NCBI GenBank assembly: GCA_020744425.1 | Contig: JAGMUV010000002.1 | Coordinates: forward strand, 5,562,501 to 5,626,500 | Length of the DNA stretch: 64,000 bases | Direction of reading: 5' to 3' | From: Dactylonectria macrodidyma | Taxonomy: Eukaryota; Ascomycota; Sordariomycetes; Hypocreales; Nectriaceae | Part shown: positions 1-11,799 of the stretch, in pieces | How positions within the stretch are numbered: position 1 is the first letter of the stretch | Layout of the letters: each line of letters begins with the position of its first letter | Made by a program: the position numbers and the translations under genes | Notes under the pieces: model-generated | Seen by the model: only the letters and a program-made list of their open reading frames with translations | What the model was told of the DNA's origin: nothing | The model's database searches: none

Positions 1-1518
1 CATCTGATGGAGTCCCGGGAGGAGTTGATTTGCTGGCACAAGTGATAGGGCTTGTGCGAGCATGCGCAGGGAATAGTAAGCCGCCTGCAGCTGTGCGACG
101 AAGTGGATAGTATCCCATGAGACTTTGCCAGAGATAACTGGCGAAGCGTTCTGAAGGGTTCGTAGAGTGTGGGATTGCTTGTCTTCTTCCAGGCAGTGAC
201 GCACGTCGAGCGAAAGACAAAAAATGTACCACGCCAATTCGTTATCAAGCCGAATCTCTCTCTTTATACTGGACATTAGGACAACGAGATCCTGAGCAAA
301 ATCTCCAGCGAGAGCTTTGGACATGAGGGGCACCTGTCGCCCTTTTTGCAAAGTATTATTCACCCGCCGGTACTCTTGCACCGAGAAAGATTGAGCGGGA
401 ATGATCCATCCGAGGAGAGTGTATGTCAATTGTCGAATGGATGTGTTCTGTTCCCAAGAACTTCCACGGGTCGGATCCTCGATCAGTATAGGGAGGTAAA
501 TTTTATGTTGTTGATAGTCCTCTCTCTTGCACGTGTTACTGAGTTGAAGAACTAGCTCCGATACCCTGGGATCCAGGCAGTCAATTTCGAGGGTAATTCC
601 CGTTTGGGACACGGGTAATGGCGCAATTTCTTGATGCAGATACTCCTGGCGAAATACATCGTAGCTAGGAGGATCCCCAACTGGTTTGGAGCATTCTTGC
701 AAGATCTGGGCAAGTGAGAGGTGCGTATCGCGTTTCCGCTCATAGGCGAAGCGACAAAATTTGTCAGGGGGGAGTCCAAGCCGCTCACAAATTTGATAAG
801 GAGAGAACCTCGCGCAAGAAAGCCTTAAATCCCCGTCGATATAAATGTCTCGGAGGAACACAACAGAGCCGCTCCCTAAATCATGGACGAGCAGGTCGGA
901 ATCCGATGTAAGGACAGTACCACCCGAGTCCAACAGGTGTTGTGCGCAGTAGGCATCAGCCTCACCCGGCACGAGACGAACCCGCGGCCGGTATCGGGGA
1001 GACAGCTTCAGTGCATCGATAATTGCAGGAACGTGAAAACTAGGCGGCAAAAACGGCCTTCCTGGAGGTGGTTTCGGCGAGAAGAGGGCAGCGGCCTCGT
1101 AGGCGTTTGTAGGAGAGGAGAAGTAATTCCAGGAACGACCCCTTGGGTCCGAGGAGTGAGCCAGTTTCAGCTGATGGAAGTTTCTAGTCATTCTCTCCAT
1201 GCGGACAGGTCGCTTGGCGAGCGGGAGGTGGCCATCGAAGTAAATGGCTTCACTGCAACATGGTTCATTAGCTGGTGAGCCCGCCACTGCAAAACAACAT
1301 GACACTCACATGCTCACACCGTAGCCGGTTAGCTCCTCCAGCCACGCAACAGCGGTATCACCAAGCAGCTGGTAAGAAGGAAGAACTACGCCATTTCTGT
1401 TGCAGATGTAGAGGACGTGGTAGGCAAAAGCCGGGCCATCAATGACAATCGATCGGTTTTCCAGGTGGTCATGAATGGCGAATGGCTCTAGGGTAGAGAT
1501 TAGGTGGGGGATTCCCAT
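1..1518 (-). CDS. XPG-domain protein of the Asteroid family (C-terminus beyond window)
   Basis: This is a FEN1/XPG-like protein, a nuclease family acting on branched or flapped DNA; the cellular role of fungal Asteroid members is poorly defined. Complement exons are 1310..1518 and 1..1252, joined over a 57-nt intron with a GTGAGT donor. The frame stays open to position 1, so 487 residues are visible and the C-terminus is missing. The N-terminus reads MGIPHLIS as in XPG N domains. Acidic residues typical of the metal site are present: IDGPAF near residue 27, YFDG near 74, PGEADAYC near 165 and TSDSDLLVHD near 187. These suggest the catalytic centre is kept, unlike many degenerate Asteroid proteins. 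It is divergent from the PRPP synthetase gene. Family is confident; nuclease activity is inferred. Confidence 0.85.
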
Positions 1519-2359
1519 GATGCCTTAATATTATTTTCCTTGATTCGTTGATTCCAAGTGATTCGGGTCAAGTTGTAGTGGAGGAAATGCAGTGCGTGCT
1601 CCGGAGTGCAAAAGTACCCATTGAAGCAATCACTTTGTGATTGATCAATTGGTGATTGTGTGGGGTCAAGGAAAGTGAGCGCGTTCGAAAAGCAATTAAG
1701 TTAGAGGGGCCTTTTCGATTGCCTCTTCCCAGCTTTGAAACGTGAACACAAACGACAAACGTGATCTCTATGGTGCCTAGGTACCTTAGTTATGCATTTA
1801 AACTAACCCCAAGCATAATAATTACCATACAATCGGTACATACCTAGGTACATTCTGAAGCAATGTAAGACGCTCATCAATTGAGAGTTCCTCAGTCCAA
1901 GATTTCGATATCACAACAGGGCTTCCGACATGCCCCGCCATGACACACTTCTGACCTGATGTGGATATGAATCGCACTGTGTGTCACCCTGCAACCACTG
2001 GGTAGGCGGCGTTGATAAGCCCCGTGCAACGTAGCCACAGGTGCACCTTCAGTGCATCACAGCACACCCCAGCGTACCTCAGCGCAACTCAGAACGGTCC
2101 TTTCCAAACCAGTCACCGACCTGCCCCATGCGGCCGCTAAGAAAAAGCAAAGCGTCCCCGTGTGCACTGTGCCTCTTACATGTGGCTTGCACGGCCTCAT
2201 GTACCGGCCCCCCCCCCCCTGCCGAAGACGGGCGTAGAAGAAAAAAAATAGCTTCCGCACCTGTGCACTCGCAGCTTTTTCTTCCCATCTCTCTCTCTTC
2301 CACTTCCTCCTCTCTCTTCTTCCTCTTCCCTCCAGCTCTCGATTCATGGGTCGGCCAAG
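1519..2359. promoter_or_regulatory. Divergent promoter region, Asteroid gene / PRPP synthetase
   Basis: No convincing gene is present. The stretch holds an ATTGG (inverted CCAAT) at 1648..1652, a small hairpin CAATCAC-TTT-GTGATTG at 1627..1643, the palindrome TACCTAGGTA at 1841..1850 and a related copy at 1775..1788. The 3' half, from about 2160, is pyrimidine-rich with a run of 12 C at 2208..2219, and looks like the 5' leader of the PRPP synthetase. Start sites of transcription cannot be fixed from sequence alone. Confidence 0.5.
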
Positions 2360-4056
2360 ATGCGCAACACGCTGATCTTCGCCGGCAACTCGTGCCCAGT
2401 TCTAACAGGTCAAATATGCGAGAACCTGGGCATGACTCCTGCTAACGCGGAGCTGACCCAATTCTCCAATGTGAGCTTCCTGCCGCCGCCACCTCGGCTT
2501 TGCTTTGCTGCCTCTCCCACCGTTCTCATTTCCCTCGCTTCCTGTCGCAAGCCTTGATTGAGCCTCGCGTCTGAACCCACAGACAGACTAACTATCTCTC
2601 AAGGGCGAGACAAGTGTCAGGATCCTGACCAGCGTGCGAGAAAAGGATGTCTTCGTCGTCCAGTCTGGGAGCCCCCGGATCAACGATTCTATTATGGAGC
2701 TTCTTATCATGATCTCAGCCTGCAAGGGCGGCTCTGCCAACAAAGTCACTGGTTTGTGCACTCTTCTGGTCCGCCTTTTAATTGGAGACGTCATTCGGCT
2801 TACAACCTTTCACAGCCGTTCTCCCCTACTTCCCGTATAGCCGCCAATCCAAGAAGAAGTCGCATCGCGGTGCCATCACTGCCCGCATGCTGGCCAACCT
2901 AATGGGCGTCGCTGGCGTTAAGCACGTCATTACCGTCGACCTTCATGCCTCCCAAATGCAAGGATTCTTCAAGTGCCCCGTCGATAACCTCCACGCCGAG
3001 CCCTTACTCGCCAAGTGGATTCGCCACAACGTCTCCAACTGGCGGGAGGCTGTTGTTGTCTCCAAGAATGCTGGCGGGACTAAGCGAGTGACCTCGCTCG
3101 CTGATGCTCTGAAGCTCAACTTCGGCATCGTCACTACAGACAGACGGCGGGGTGGTAACATGACGGCCAGCATGATTATGAGTCACTTCGATGGCAACGA
3201 ACGACACCCCACAGCGCTGGATTCCAACCGTCCCAGCAGCTCCCGAAGAACTCCTATCCCCGAGGAGACTGTGAGTGCTACGGCCACATCTTCAAGACCC
3301 TCTAGGATCGTGACAGATCCCCAGGGCTCACCGAGACGCGTTAACGGCGGCCCCTCGGCTCGCATGTCAAACCTCAGCCTCTCCGAGTCCGCGGAGGACC
3401 CCAACATTACGCCCCCGGCGAGGTCACCCGATCCATCGGTCAATGGCGATGTCGATTATGACGACCACAAGGCCCAGGAGGTGACTCACGGCCGCCTTGT
3501 TCAAGGGCGCATTGTCGAGGATGACTTCCCTTCGCCCACTCAATCTGCTGCCGACGCGAGTGTGACGGAAGATGACCCCATGACCATGTCGCACGCGTCA
3601 TCCTTCTTCGCTCCAGAACCACAGTCTCTCGGAGGATCGGGCGATGCTGCTGATAGCTCTGACGAAGAGGACAACGCTTTTGAGAACCCCACTGCCGAGC
3701 ATATGATCACCCTTGTAGGGGATGTAAAGAATCGGACCGTCTTCATCGTCGACGATATGATCGACAAGGCTGGATCGTGGATCGCTGCTGCTGAGACTGT
3801 GGTCAAGAGGGGCGGTGCAAAGAAGGTCTATTGCATGGCTACCCATGGCATTTTTGGTGGAGACTGCCTCGAGCAGTTGCAAGCATGCGAGTGCATTCAC
3901 ACCATCGTCGTCACCAACAGCTTCCCTCTTGATAAAGAGAGGGCACGCAACACTAGCAAGCTCGTCATCCTCGACATGTCATTCCTGTTGGCAGAGGCTA
4001 TCCGACGGAATCACTACGGCGAGTCCATCTCTCCTCTGTTCCAGCACTATGACTAG
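2360..4056 (+). CDS. Ribose-phosphate pyrophosphokinase with long internal insertion (Prs5/Prs1-like)
   Basis: Makes PRPP from ribose-5-phosphate and ATP for purine, pyrimidine, histidine, tryptophan and NAD synthesis. Exons 2360..2470, 2604..2751 and 2816..4056 give 499 residues; human PRPS1 is about 318. The start MRNTLIFAG fits the family N-terminus. The [12 protein letters not shown] and [11 protein letters not shown] segments mark the first half and [12 protein letters not shown], near residues 391-402, is the PRPP-binding loop. Between them, about residues 208-383, lies a Ser/Pro/Asp/Glu-rich insertion. Yeast Prs1 and Prs5 also carry non-homologous insertions, and Prs5 is similar in length (about 496). 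In yeast such subunits form hetero-oligomers and link PRPP supply to cell-wall integrity, so this copy may be a partner subunit. Assignment to Prs5 rather than Prs1 is tentative. Confidence 0.93.
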
Positions 4057-4861
4057 AGGGTGAGGGCGCTTGCCTGACTTATGTCCCTCTATTCCACTGT
4101 GCTCTGTGTCCCATGTAGGTGCCACATTTTTCGATGCCGATTTACATGGCCTTCTCTTTTCGGTTCTTTTTAGCGAGGCGTCTGGCGGAGGAAAGGTCGG
4201 TTTGATGGGGCAATGCCCAGACCATTCATTCCTTGGGGTTACAACCAAACATGGCAAAGTAGGTGACGAATTACGATCGTTTGTCCTGGTCTTCTCAGTC
4301 TCGTCCCCGTCTGTGAAGTCAATCATGTTGTCTTCCCCCTTCCCACTAAGAGCTGCCTTTGGCGACTTCTGGCTGGTCTTAGGCCATGCTATTCTACTTC
4401 CCAGCGGTGCTGTCACTTGTTGACGGCAAGGGCCCGATTCATCTCAGAATGGGTTCTTAACGGAACGTTGGTAGATCAAATTTTCGTCCTTAGAAGGCCC
4501 CCAATCCTGACCGTTTGGTCTATGTCCTCTTTTGGGCGGGTGGGTTGGGGGCAAGAGAACTTTTCGAACATTACCTACCTAGTTGATTGTCATGCATGAA
4601 ACAGGGCCGTAGGCAATATTAAGTCAGTCACAATGACCTGATGGTTGGAGTCATAACATAGTACAGATGTGATATTATTCGTCACCTCTTCCCTGTATCT
4701 TGCTTAGATGTAGGATGTGAGATGTCAGCAAAGCGGCGGCACGTGGAGCAGGATCGGTCACGGTCTCAGTACGGCAGTTAGGTCGTCTGCGATCTTAACA
4801 CCGCTCTGATTCTATGTCCGGTATATACAACTCTCCTTTTTGTGCATTGTGACGTTTGTAT
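4057..4861. other. Intergenic, between convergent PRPP synthetase and dehydrogenase genes
   Basis: About 0.8 kb of 3' flanking DNA. Several short open frames exist here but none resembles a protein family or has introns that extend it. A TACCTACCTAG element lies near 4572. No gene is called. Confidence 0.5.
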
Positions 4862-5940
4862 TTACTGACCCTTTCGGTGCATAGAACCTGCACCAGCCTA
4901 GGAGGGGGCAATATGTCAGTCCGTGGATCTGGCCGTGATCTCGTTGCGAGATATTCTTACCTGGTGGTTGGGGAAGATGAGCGTGTCGGCGATGACAACG
5001 TTTTCTCGACGGGTGGTGTTGAAGACAATAACTTCGGCGATATCATCGGGTGTAAGAGGTTCAACTCCGCTGTACAGATTTCTAGTGATTTGACGAACCG
5101 TTGCGCCAGGGCAGATACTTACGCGTAGACGGCATCAGCCTTGGACTTGTCGCCATAGAAGCGGACGATAGAGAACTCCTGATGATTGTCAGACGAGGGA
5201 GTACGTAACTGGCTAGGGGTGGTGTCGATTACAGTCTCAACTTGACCGGGATCAATCTCAATGACACGGACGCGACTGGCGATGAGTTCCTTGCGCAGTG
5301 ACTCAGAGAAGCTGCGAACGGCAGCCTTTGTAGCACAGTAGATGGAGCCGCCGGCGTAGGGCTCGCGACCAGCAATGGAGCCGACGTTGATAATGTCACC
5401 ATGGCCGCCATCGGGCCGGGCAAGAAAGATGGGGAGAATCGCCTGGGTCATGTGGACGAGACCAGTAACGTTGGTCTGGAACATAACATCGATATCATCT
5501 TCGGCAATTTCGGGGGCACGAGCTACACCTTTGACGAGGCCGCTAGTACACGAGCGTAAGTGACTTTACTCAGGTTCTTGTGTTCGGATGCATCTTTATT
5601 CAGGGGCAGAGATTATGGTGAGAACGTACGCATTGTTCACGAGGACATCAATATTCCTCCACTCCTCGGGCAAGTTGCCGACGAAACCCTTGACCTGGGC
5701 AGAGCTGCTGACGTCGAGCTTGAAGGGCAGGACCTTGACACCATCACCAACTTCCTTGCTGATATCGGCGGCAACCTCCTTAAGAGTGTCGATACGGCGG
5801 GCTGTGAGGATGAGACGTAGGCCGTGCTGAGGTGCGGTGCGGGCAAACTCAAGGGCCGTCGAGCGGCCGATGCCGGAGGAGGCGCCGGTGACGACGATGG
5901 TCTTGCCGGTCAGGCGCTTCGCGGCGGCGGAGGAGGACAT
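4862..5940 (-). CDS. Short-chain dehydrogenase, NADP-dependent 3-hydroxy acid dehydrogenase type (YMR226C-like)
   Basis: Classical SDR that likely oxidises L-allo-threonine, serine or other 3-hydroxy acids with NADP. Complement exons are 5630..5940, 5233..5542, 5123..5178, 4961..5069 and 4862..4897, giving 273 residues against 267 in yeast YMR226C. The cofactor motif TGASSGIG lies near residue 17, VNNAG near 98, and the catalytic set is the serine in NVGSIAG with YCATK. The intron 5179..5232 is 54 nt and has no stop, so it is invisible in a plain ORF reading; removing it gives VETEFSIVRF, matching the yeast VETEFSLVRY. The last exon encodes the family-typical ending with MHRKG. An in-frame ATG at 6138 would add 66 mostly Ser/Pro/Leu residues with some Arg, possibly a mitochondrial leader. 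I chose 5940 because conserved sequence begins there. Confidence 0.88.
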
Positions 5941-6573
5941 TTTGCGGCTGGAAGAGATGATTGATGAAGGCCGAGGGGGAAAGAAGGCAGAGGCTAAAGG
6001 GGTATTGGCGAAGGGATTGGCGAAGGGACTAATGAGGGGATTGATGGAGGGGAGAGAAGGTCGTGGACGGAGGAGGTTGTGAGTGAGGGTGGTGATGAAG
6101 GTGGGGGTAGTTGCAAGCAACAACAGATGGCGACTCATAAGTACGGATAGAGTGGATTTTATTGGATCAGGACAGGATAGACGATGAGAGCTAGACAATC
6201 GCGCAATGGTTGGTTAACTGGTTGGCAATGGCCTCGACTCTTTGATTACAACGAGACTGAATGTTGGCTGGCATTTGGCATCCAGAAAAAGTGGGGCGCC
6301 GTAGAGAGCACGCAAGCCACCGCACTTTGAATTCCCCGGTTTTGCCCCTCCACCCCTCCAGATCAGCGGCCAATTTTGTCTATCAAGTCGAACATTAAAC
6401 ATTATGCATCGAAGTAGATCGACCATAGCTTCTCAAGATCCGTGTTGCGGCACTACCCATCGTGATTCTAGAGGGTAGAGTAAAACATCCTCATAGCTAT
6501 TCTTTTCATGCTAGTCATTCATCAATCAACCTTCTCCGTCAATTCTCTTCACCCCTCAGTCCTTTTTGTCACA
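5941..6573. promoter_or_regulatory. Upstream region of the dehydrogenase gene and 3' flank of the MFS gene
   Basis: Both neighbours are on the minus strand, so this holds the promoter and leader of the dehydrogenase and the end of the MFS transcript. The part 5941..6138 is open in frame with the dehydrogenase (see that entry). No other gene is seen. Confidence 0.4.
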
Positions 6574-8490
6574 TTAGACCTTTTCTGTCTCTGGCTGGCT
6601 GGCCGTGTTGGTCGTACTGGTCACTTCTCGCCTTCTGGCTATTTCCTCGGTCACCAAAATTTGTCGCTGCTCCTGAATTACCAAGCGGCGGCGTCGGTAA
6701 GCACCCAGGGTCGAAAGCAATCCAAGCGCCGAAATGGCCGCCGCCACCCTCATGTCCGCTCGGAAAGACTCAGCATAAGTGTAGTGAACCATCTCAAGTT
6801 GCGAGTCCGAGAGATGCAGGTCTGCACCACCGATCGCGTTCAACTCCGAGGGCGTTAGGATACCAGTGAGGTACTCGGTGACTTTCTGATGCAGCAACGC
6901 AGTCGACGAAGCTATTCCCAAGCTACCACCGAGGAGACGAACTTGAGAAAGAATTCCTTGGGCTGGTGCTGCGACTCTGGTTAGCTTCTCGTCTATCCTG
7001 CATTATTCTGCTTGTGCCATACCATAGTTACGAATCGACACCTCAATTGTCGACATCATGGTTGAGGATGCGATAGTGAGTCCAAAGCCAGTACCGCAAA
7101 GAGTAACGAAGCCAAGCTGTTTCGCCAGATCAAGCTCGTGTGACAGTGTCGTTAGAAGACCGCATCCCATTGTCATAAAGCAAGATCCCACCAGAAGTGT
7201 CTCGAATACATAGTTTTTGACTGCATTGATTTTCCCAGCGAGTGCGCTTCCTATGGCGGCAGTTCCTAGCATCGGCAGTAGCATCACGCCCGCCTCGAGC
7301 GATGACTTACCGCCGACTACTTGAATCCTCACCGGAATGGCGTAAATGAGCAGAAGGTAAGGATACCCCAGAAATAAGGTGTTGAGTACAGCCGCTGTGT
7401 AAACTCGGTTCTTAAAGATGCTGAGTGGGAAAGCGGGGGCGAGCCGGTCTTCGAATCGATGATGGATGACATACTGCCAGGATGCAAGCAACGCCCAGGC
7501 GAACAACCCGCACACCAGGGGGGCAATAAAAATGGCCTTGCTCCACTGATCTCCAGATGATGCGCCGGCATTTTGGAAAGAAAACACGACCAAAACGGCG
7601 GCAGATATAGTGAGAAAGGAGCCAGCGTAGTCGAGTTCTTTCCAGGCGCGTCGCTCGATCGAGGGAAGGTATTCTGCTCGTGGCCACGTGAGGAAGAAGA
7701 TGGTCATAGAAATAATTCCAATGGGCCCACTGATATGCATTAGCCAAATTTAACAGAAGCTCACCGATTGCTCACTTGATCCAAAAGACCCATCTCCAGC
7801 TGGCGTAGTGGGTGAGAAGGCCGCCGAGGACGGGACCCAGAACCCCAGCAAGGGCCACAATCATGCCTACGAGAGCGGCAATGTGATGTCTAAGGTTACT
7901 TGGGCTCATTTCTGGCATCATTATCATGGTGAGGGAGTACAAGCCTAAATTGTCAGCGGTCGATGCGCAATGGACTAAGACAGGGCGGGCCTACCAGATC
8001 CACCAACACCCTGGAGGACACGGAAGGCGATGAGCTGGTTCAGACTCTGGGCAAACCCACAAGCGAGCGAGAAGGCAAAGAAAATTATGTATGCTGTGAT
8101 GAAAGCATTTCGTCGCCCTATGATATCGGAAATGCGGGCAAAGACGACAGCGCATCCGAGGTACGCCAAGGTGTAAGCGAGGGCGACCCAGTTGACCGTG
8201 TTGAAAGATTCGAACTCGAGGCCGATGGTGTATAGACTAGTCGCGACGATGGAAGTATCTATCATGGAAAGGAACAATCCGAGTAAGATGCTGGAGTCTT
8301 ATGGTTAGTAGGGTGCAATCGGGGGGGTTTACGCATTAGACACGTACCCAACACTCAACATCCAGAAGCGCACAGGGGGTATCGAAGCCTCTTGGTTCTC
8401 GGCAACTGTTAGAGATGGGTTGGTAGGACTTGAGCCATCTTTCTCAGAGAGATCACCGCTGATGGGGCCTTGGTCTTGACTCGATGTCAT
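6574..8490 (-). CDS. MFS transporter, DHA2-type 14-TM drug:H+ antiporter
   Basis: Plasma-membrane or vacuolar exporter of the major facilitator superfamily. Complement exons 8348..8490, 7995..8290, 7776..7944, 7023..7729 and 6574..6974 give 571 residues. The hydrophilic N-terminus of about 45 residues is followed by the first helix with SMIDTSIVATS, the loop ARISDIIGRRNAF (motif A), LQGVGGSG (motif B region) and GVLGPVLGG in helix 5 (motif C, the antiporter signature). Spacing suggests 14 helices. The C-tail is basic, then Thr-rich. Substrate cannot be read from sequence; relatives export toxins, azoles or metabolites. No biosynthetic cluster surrounds it, so a general detoxification role is more likely than a dedicated pathway exporter. 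It shares a 1.5-kb divergent upstream region with ULA1. Confidence 0.9.
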
Positions 8491-9972
8491 GGCTTTGCTT
8501 CAGGAGAGACGCGATATCCGTATCCTTAGTGTTTGTTGTAGTGGACTGCGTGGTTTGAAGTCAACAGTTTCGAGATGGACCAGATCAGTATTTATGAGGA
8601 TTTTTCACGGTAAGAGAGAGGACCGGCCACACGGGGAGGGGAACTAAAGTCAGTGAATGACGATGGCCCCAAACAGATCTTGTTTGTGAGTTTGTGACGG
8701 CATTTTGCAACTGATACCCGGAAACCCGCGAGGCTAGGGACCAGACGGGAAGGGCGAACAACAAGAAGGAGGAGAAGGGGGGAGAAAATGTCCGGCGGAG
8801 ATCGTGATTCTACCTACTGTACAAGACATGCAGCCACTCAAGCAGTCGGATGCATGTCTAGCAGAAGCAAGAACGGGCAGTTGACCTCTGACTGCTGCAG
8901 TGATTTGCAGCGCGTGGAAGTACCTAATGAGGATGGTGGAGATGCACGCTCGCATTCGCCTACGGCATACTATGTAAGCCGTATCAAGGAAAAATTCCAG
9001 CATCCTGGTCAGGTGTGGATTGTCAATTGCGTGGGTTCCGCTGTTGGACCTGTTGGCCTCAATCCAAGTGTTAGTGAGGTGGAGGGAGACTGGTAGCCGT
9101 AGTGGTGTTGGTCCTGTTGGGCCATTGCCTGTGAGATCTACCCACCCTTGGCACTTGGCGATAGCGGCGACAAATGCCCTCTCGGAGAAAAACCAGTTTC
9201 CGCAAGTAGTTCATCCATCATACAGAGTACTACGTAATTACACAGCGAAATATTTGTGAGGTATTCATGTATGGAATGGCAAACATTGTCAAATTGCAGT
9301 GCTGAAGACAAGACGTGGATTCAGAGCGAGCGAGATAGGCCCCACTACATCACCCGTTTGCTGTTATTCTTTGGTACCTTTCCCGACATGTGATTGGATT
9401 CTTGTGCGGGGCTGTTGGCTTCGCATTCGCTCGCACGGATCACTCGCCTGATCCAGCCAGGGGCAGGCCCGGCAATCGGAGTGACTAATTCGCCGTGCTC
9501 CTTCCCTGTTGTTCCTAGCCGCTTCTCTTTCGTTTCGCACCACCACCTGACAGGACGACAGGACGCTGTGGCTAGACCCTACGGCGGGCGGACTGAGAGC
9601 TACCTTACCTGACGCACCTGCTTGCCCGACGGAAACTTCACCCACTCACGGCTCCGCTTTTAGCTCCCGGCTGCCGGCTCCCAGCCTTAAGGTCTTGGAG
9701 AAACTGCGCCGTTCGCTTACTGTACCGCTCATCAACTATCAAGAGAGCAAGCCATCATTACCATCTCCCAATCCCTGGCCCTCGGCATCCCACGTTTTTG
9801 CGTGCATACAGTGCATCTGGTGCGCTTACCATAGTAGGGCCTTTCCTCGTGCTTGCCAGCTGTAATAATTTTTTGTCGGGTCATCAGCCCTACTGGAGTC
9901 ACTCACCACCGGAGCTCAGTCACCCCGCCACGCCACAATCTCAACATACGTGACGCTATCAAGACCGACGTC
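8491..9972. promoter_or_regulatory. Divergent promoter region, MFS transporter / ULA1
   Basis: About 1.5 kb between two genes read outward. An ATG-started frame of 102 codons at 8788..9096 lacks family resemblance and is not called. The ULA1-proximal part, from about 9500, is pyrimidine-rich and probably transcribed as leader. Confidence 0.45.
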
Positions 9973-11799
9973 ATGATGCCGACACCCCCAGCCCTCCTCG
10001 GCCCTTCCGAGAAGGAGAGGAAATACGATCGCCAACTGAGGCTCTGGGCTGCTTCTGGTCAGGCCGCCCTCGAATCTGCCAACATCCTCCTCGTCAACTC
10101 GGGCTCAGGCACCGTTGGGGTGGAGACGCTCAAGAACCTCGTTCTCCCAGGTCCGTTCGCCCCTTTCAGCCGCCATAAGTGGCCACTTACACGAAATTTC
10201 CAGGTATTGGCAAATTCACAATCGCCGACCAAGCTATAGTCCGTCATGAGGATCTTGGCGTCAACTTCTTCCTGGATGATTCCTCTTTGGGCGAGTTGAG
10301 GGCCAAAGCCTGTACCAACTTCCTCGTCGAACTCAACCCTGAGGTCCAAGGGCACTGGTATCCAAAGTCTGAGGTAAGCCATTATGAACCTGTCGATGAG
10401 ACAATATATCCAAGGTGATCATGCTAAGTGCTATCCAGGGTTCCTTCAACCTCCACCAACTGCTCACCACCTCCCCGTTGTTCACCATAATACTCTACGC
10501 CTTGCCTCTGCCCGAGGACCAAACCAAACTTCTCCACGCCTACGCCCGCCAACATCAAACACCCATCATCGCGGTGCACTCTATTGGCTTCTACTCCTAC
10601 TTCAAGACCACCCTGCCGGGTAGCTTCCCGGTTGTCGATACCCATCCTGAGGAGACTGCCACCACTGACCTAAGGCTACTCACCCCTTGGCCTGAGCTGG
10701 TTGACTTTGCAAAAGATATGACCAGGAACATCGACACTCTAGATAACCATGAGCATGGCCATCTCCCCCTCGTCGTTATCCTACTTCATCATCTTGATCA
10801 ATGGCAACAAGGCCATGGCGGAGTCTATCCAACAAGTTATGCCGATAAAACTGCCTTCCGTAAGACAGTTTCCGATGCAATGAGGAAAGATAACCCCGAA
10901 GGAGGCGAAGAGAACTTTGAGGAGGCAGTGGCCGCGGTCATGAAACACGTCACGTTCCCCTCTATTCCCAGCTCTCTCCAGCAGGTTTTTGACTATCAAC
11001 ATCAGCATCCTGTTGGTGTCTCCTTTTAACCCCGTATTAGTTGTGACGTACTGACCTCCAACCAGGAAGATGCAAAGTCTAACTTCTGGATCATCGCTGG
11101 AGCTGTGAAAAAGTTCCACCAAGAGCACGGTTGTCTTCCCGTCCCTGGCGGTCTACCGGATATGAAAGCACAGTCAGGCGTCTACATCAAGCTACAAAAT
11201 ATCTACAAAGACAAGGCTCGCCAGGATGTCAGACATGTTTTGAACTACGCCAACAATGCTCCGGGTGGCGAAGAAATTGGTTCACCCGAGGTTGAGCTAT
11301 TCTGCAAGAACGCCCGCTTCATCAAGCTCATCAACAGCGAAGGGGGAAATGCGGTCCGGGTGGATCTGATCGTTGGTGAGTCGATACTTGGGCCTCCCGA
11401 AATCCCGAAAGTCAACGGCGACTGACCTTCCACGTCAATGCAGACCAGGAGCTAGCAAACGATGAGATCTCCGCCATTGCCGGCCCGGAAATGCCCCTGT
11501 CCCTCCTCCCCATCTACCTCGCCCTCACAGCCACATCTCATGTCACGACTGCATCCCCCCAGGAAATATTGGAATTCATCGGTCAGCAAGCACCAAAAGC
11601 TACAAGCAGTGAGCGGTTCCTTAAGACGGCTCAGGAGGTGTCCCGGGCAGGTGGCGGTGAGCTGCACAACATCTCTGCTGTCACTGGTGGAATGGTAGCC
11701 CAGGAGATGATCAAGGTCATCACAAAACAATACGTGCCTATTGACAACACTTGTATCTTCGACGGCATTGAAAGTCGATGCCAAGTGCTTCGCTTATAG
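9973..11799 (+). CDS. ULA1: NEDD8-activating enzyme E1 regulatory subunit (APPBP1/Ula1)
   Basis: Partner of Uba3 in the heterodimeric E1 that adenylates NEDD8/Rub1 for cullin modification. Exons 9973..10150, 10204..10373, 10439..11011, 11066..11375 and 11444..11799 give 528 residues, close to human APPBP1 (534). The N-terminus has [17 protein letters not shown] and the ThiF-type Rossmann turn in [15 protein letters not shown], then [12 protein letters not shown], all typical of this subunit. It lacks the catalytic cysteine domain, as expected for the regulatory half. The C-terminal end contains [16 protein letters not shown], the conserved adenylation-domain helix. Two ATGs lie in tandem at 9973 and 9976; either may serve. 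The third intron uses a weak GTTGGT donor, chosen because it alone keeps the frame. Confidence 0.94.

Noticed and set aside
2041..2445. Frames in the PRPP synthetase leader
   Set aside because: They overlap the leader and first exon of a clear gene and derive from pyrimidine-rich sequence.
8788..9096. 102-codon ATG-started frame between MFS and ULA1
   Set aside because: No similarity to any family, no nearby splice extension, and composition typical of intergenic DNA.
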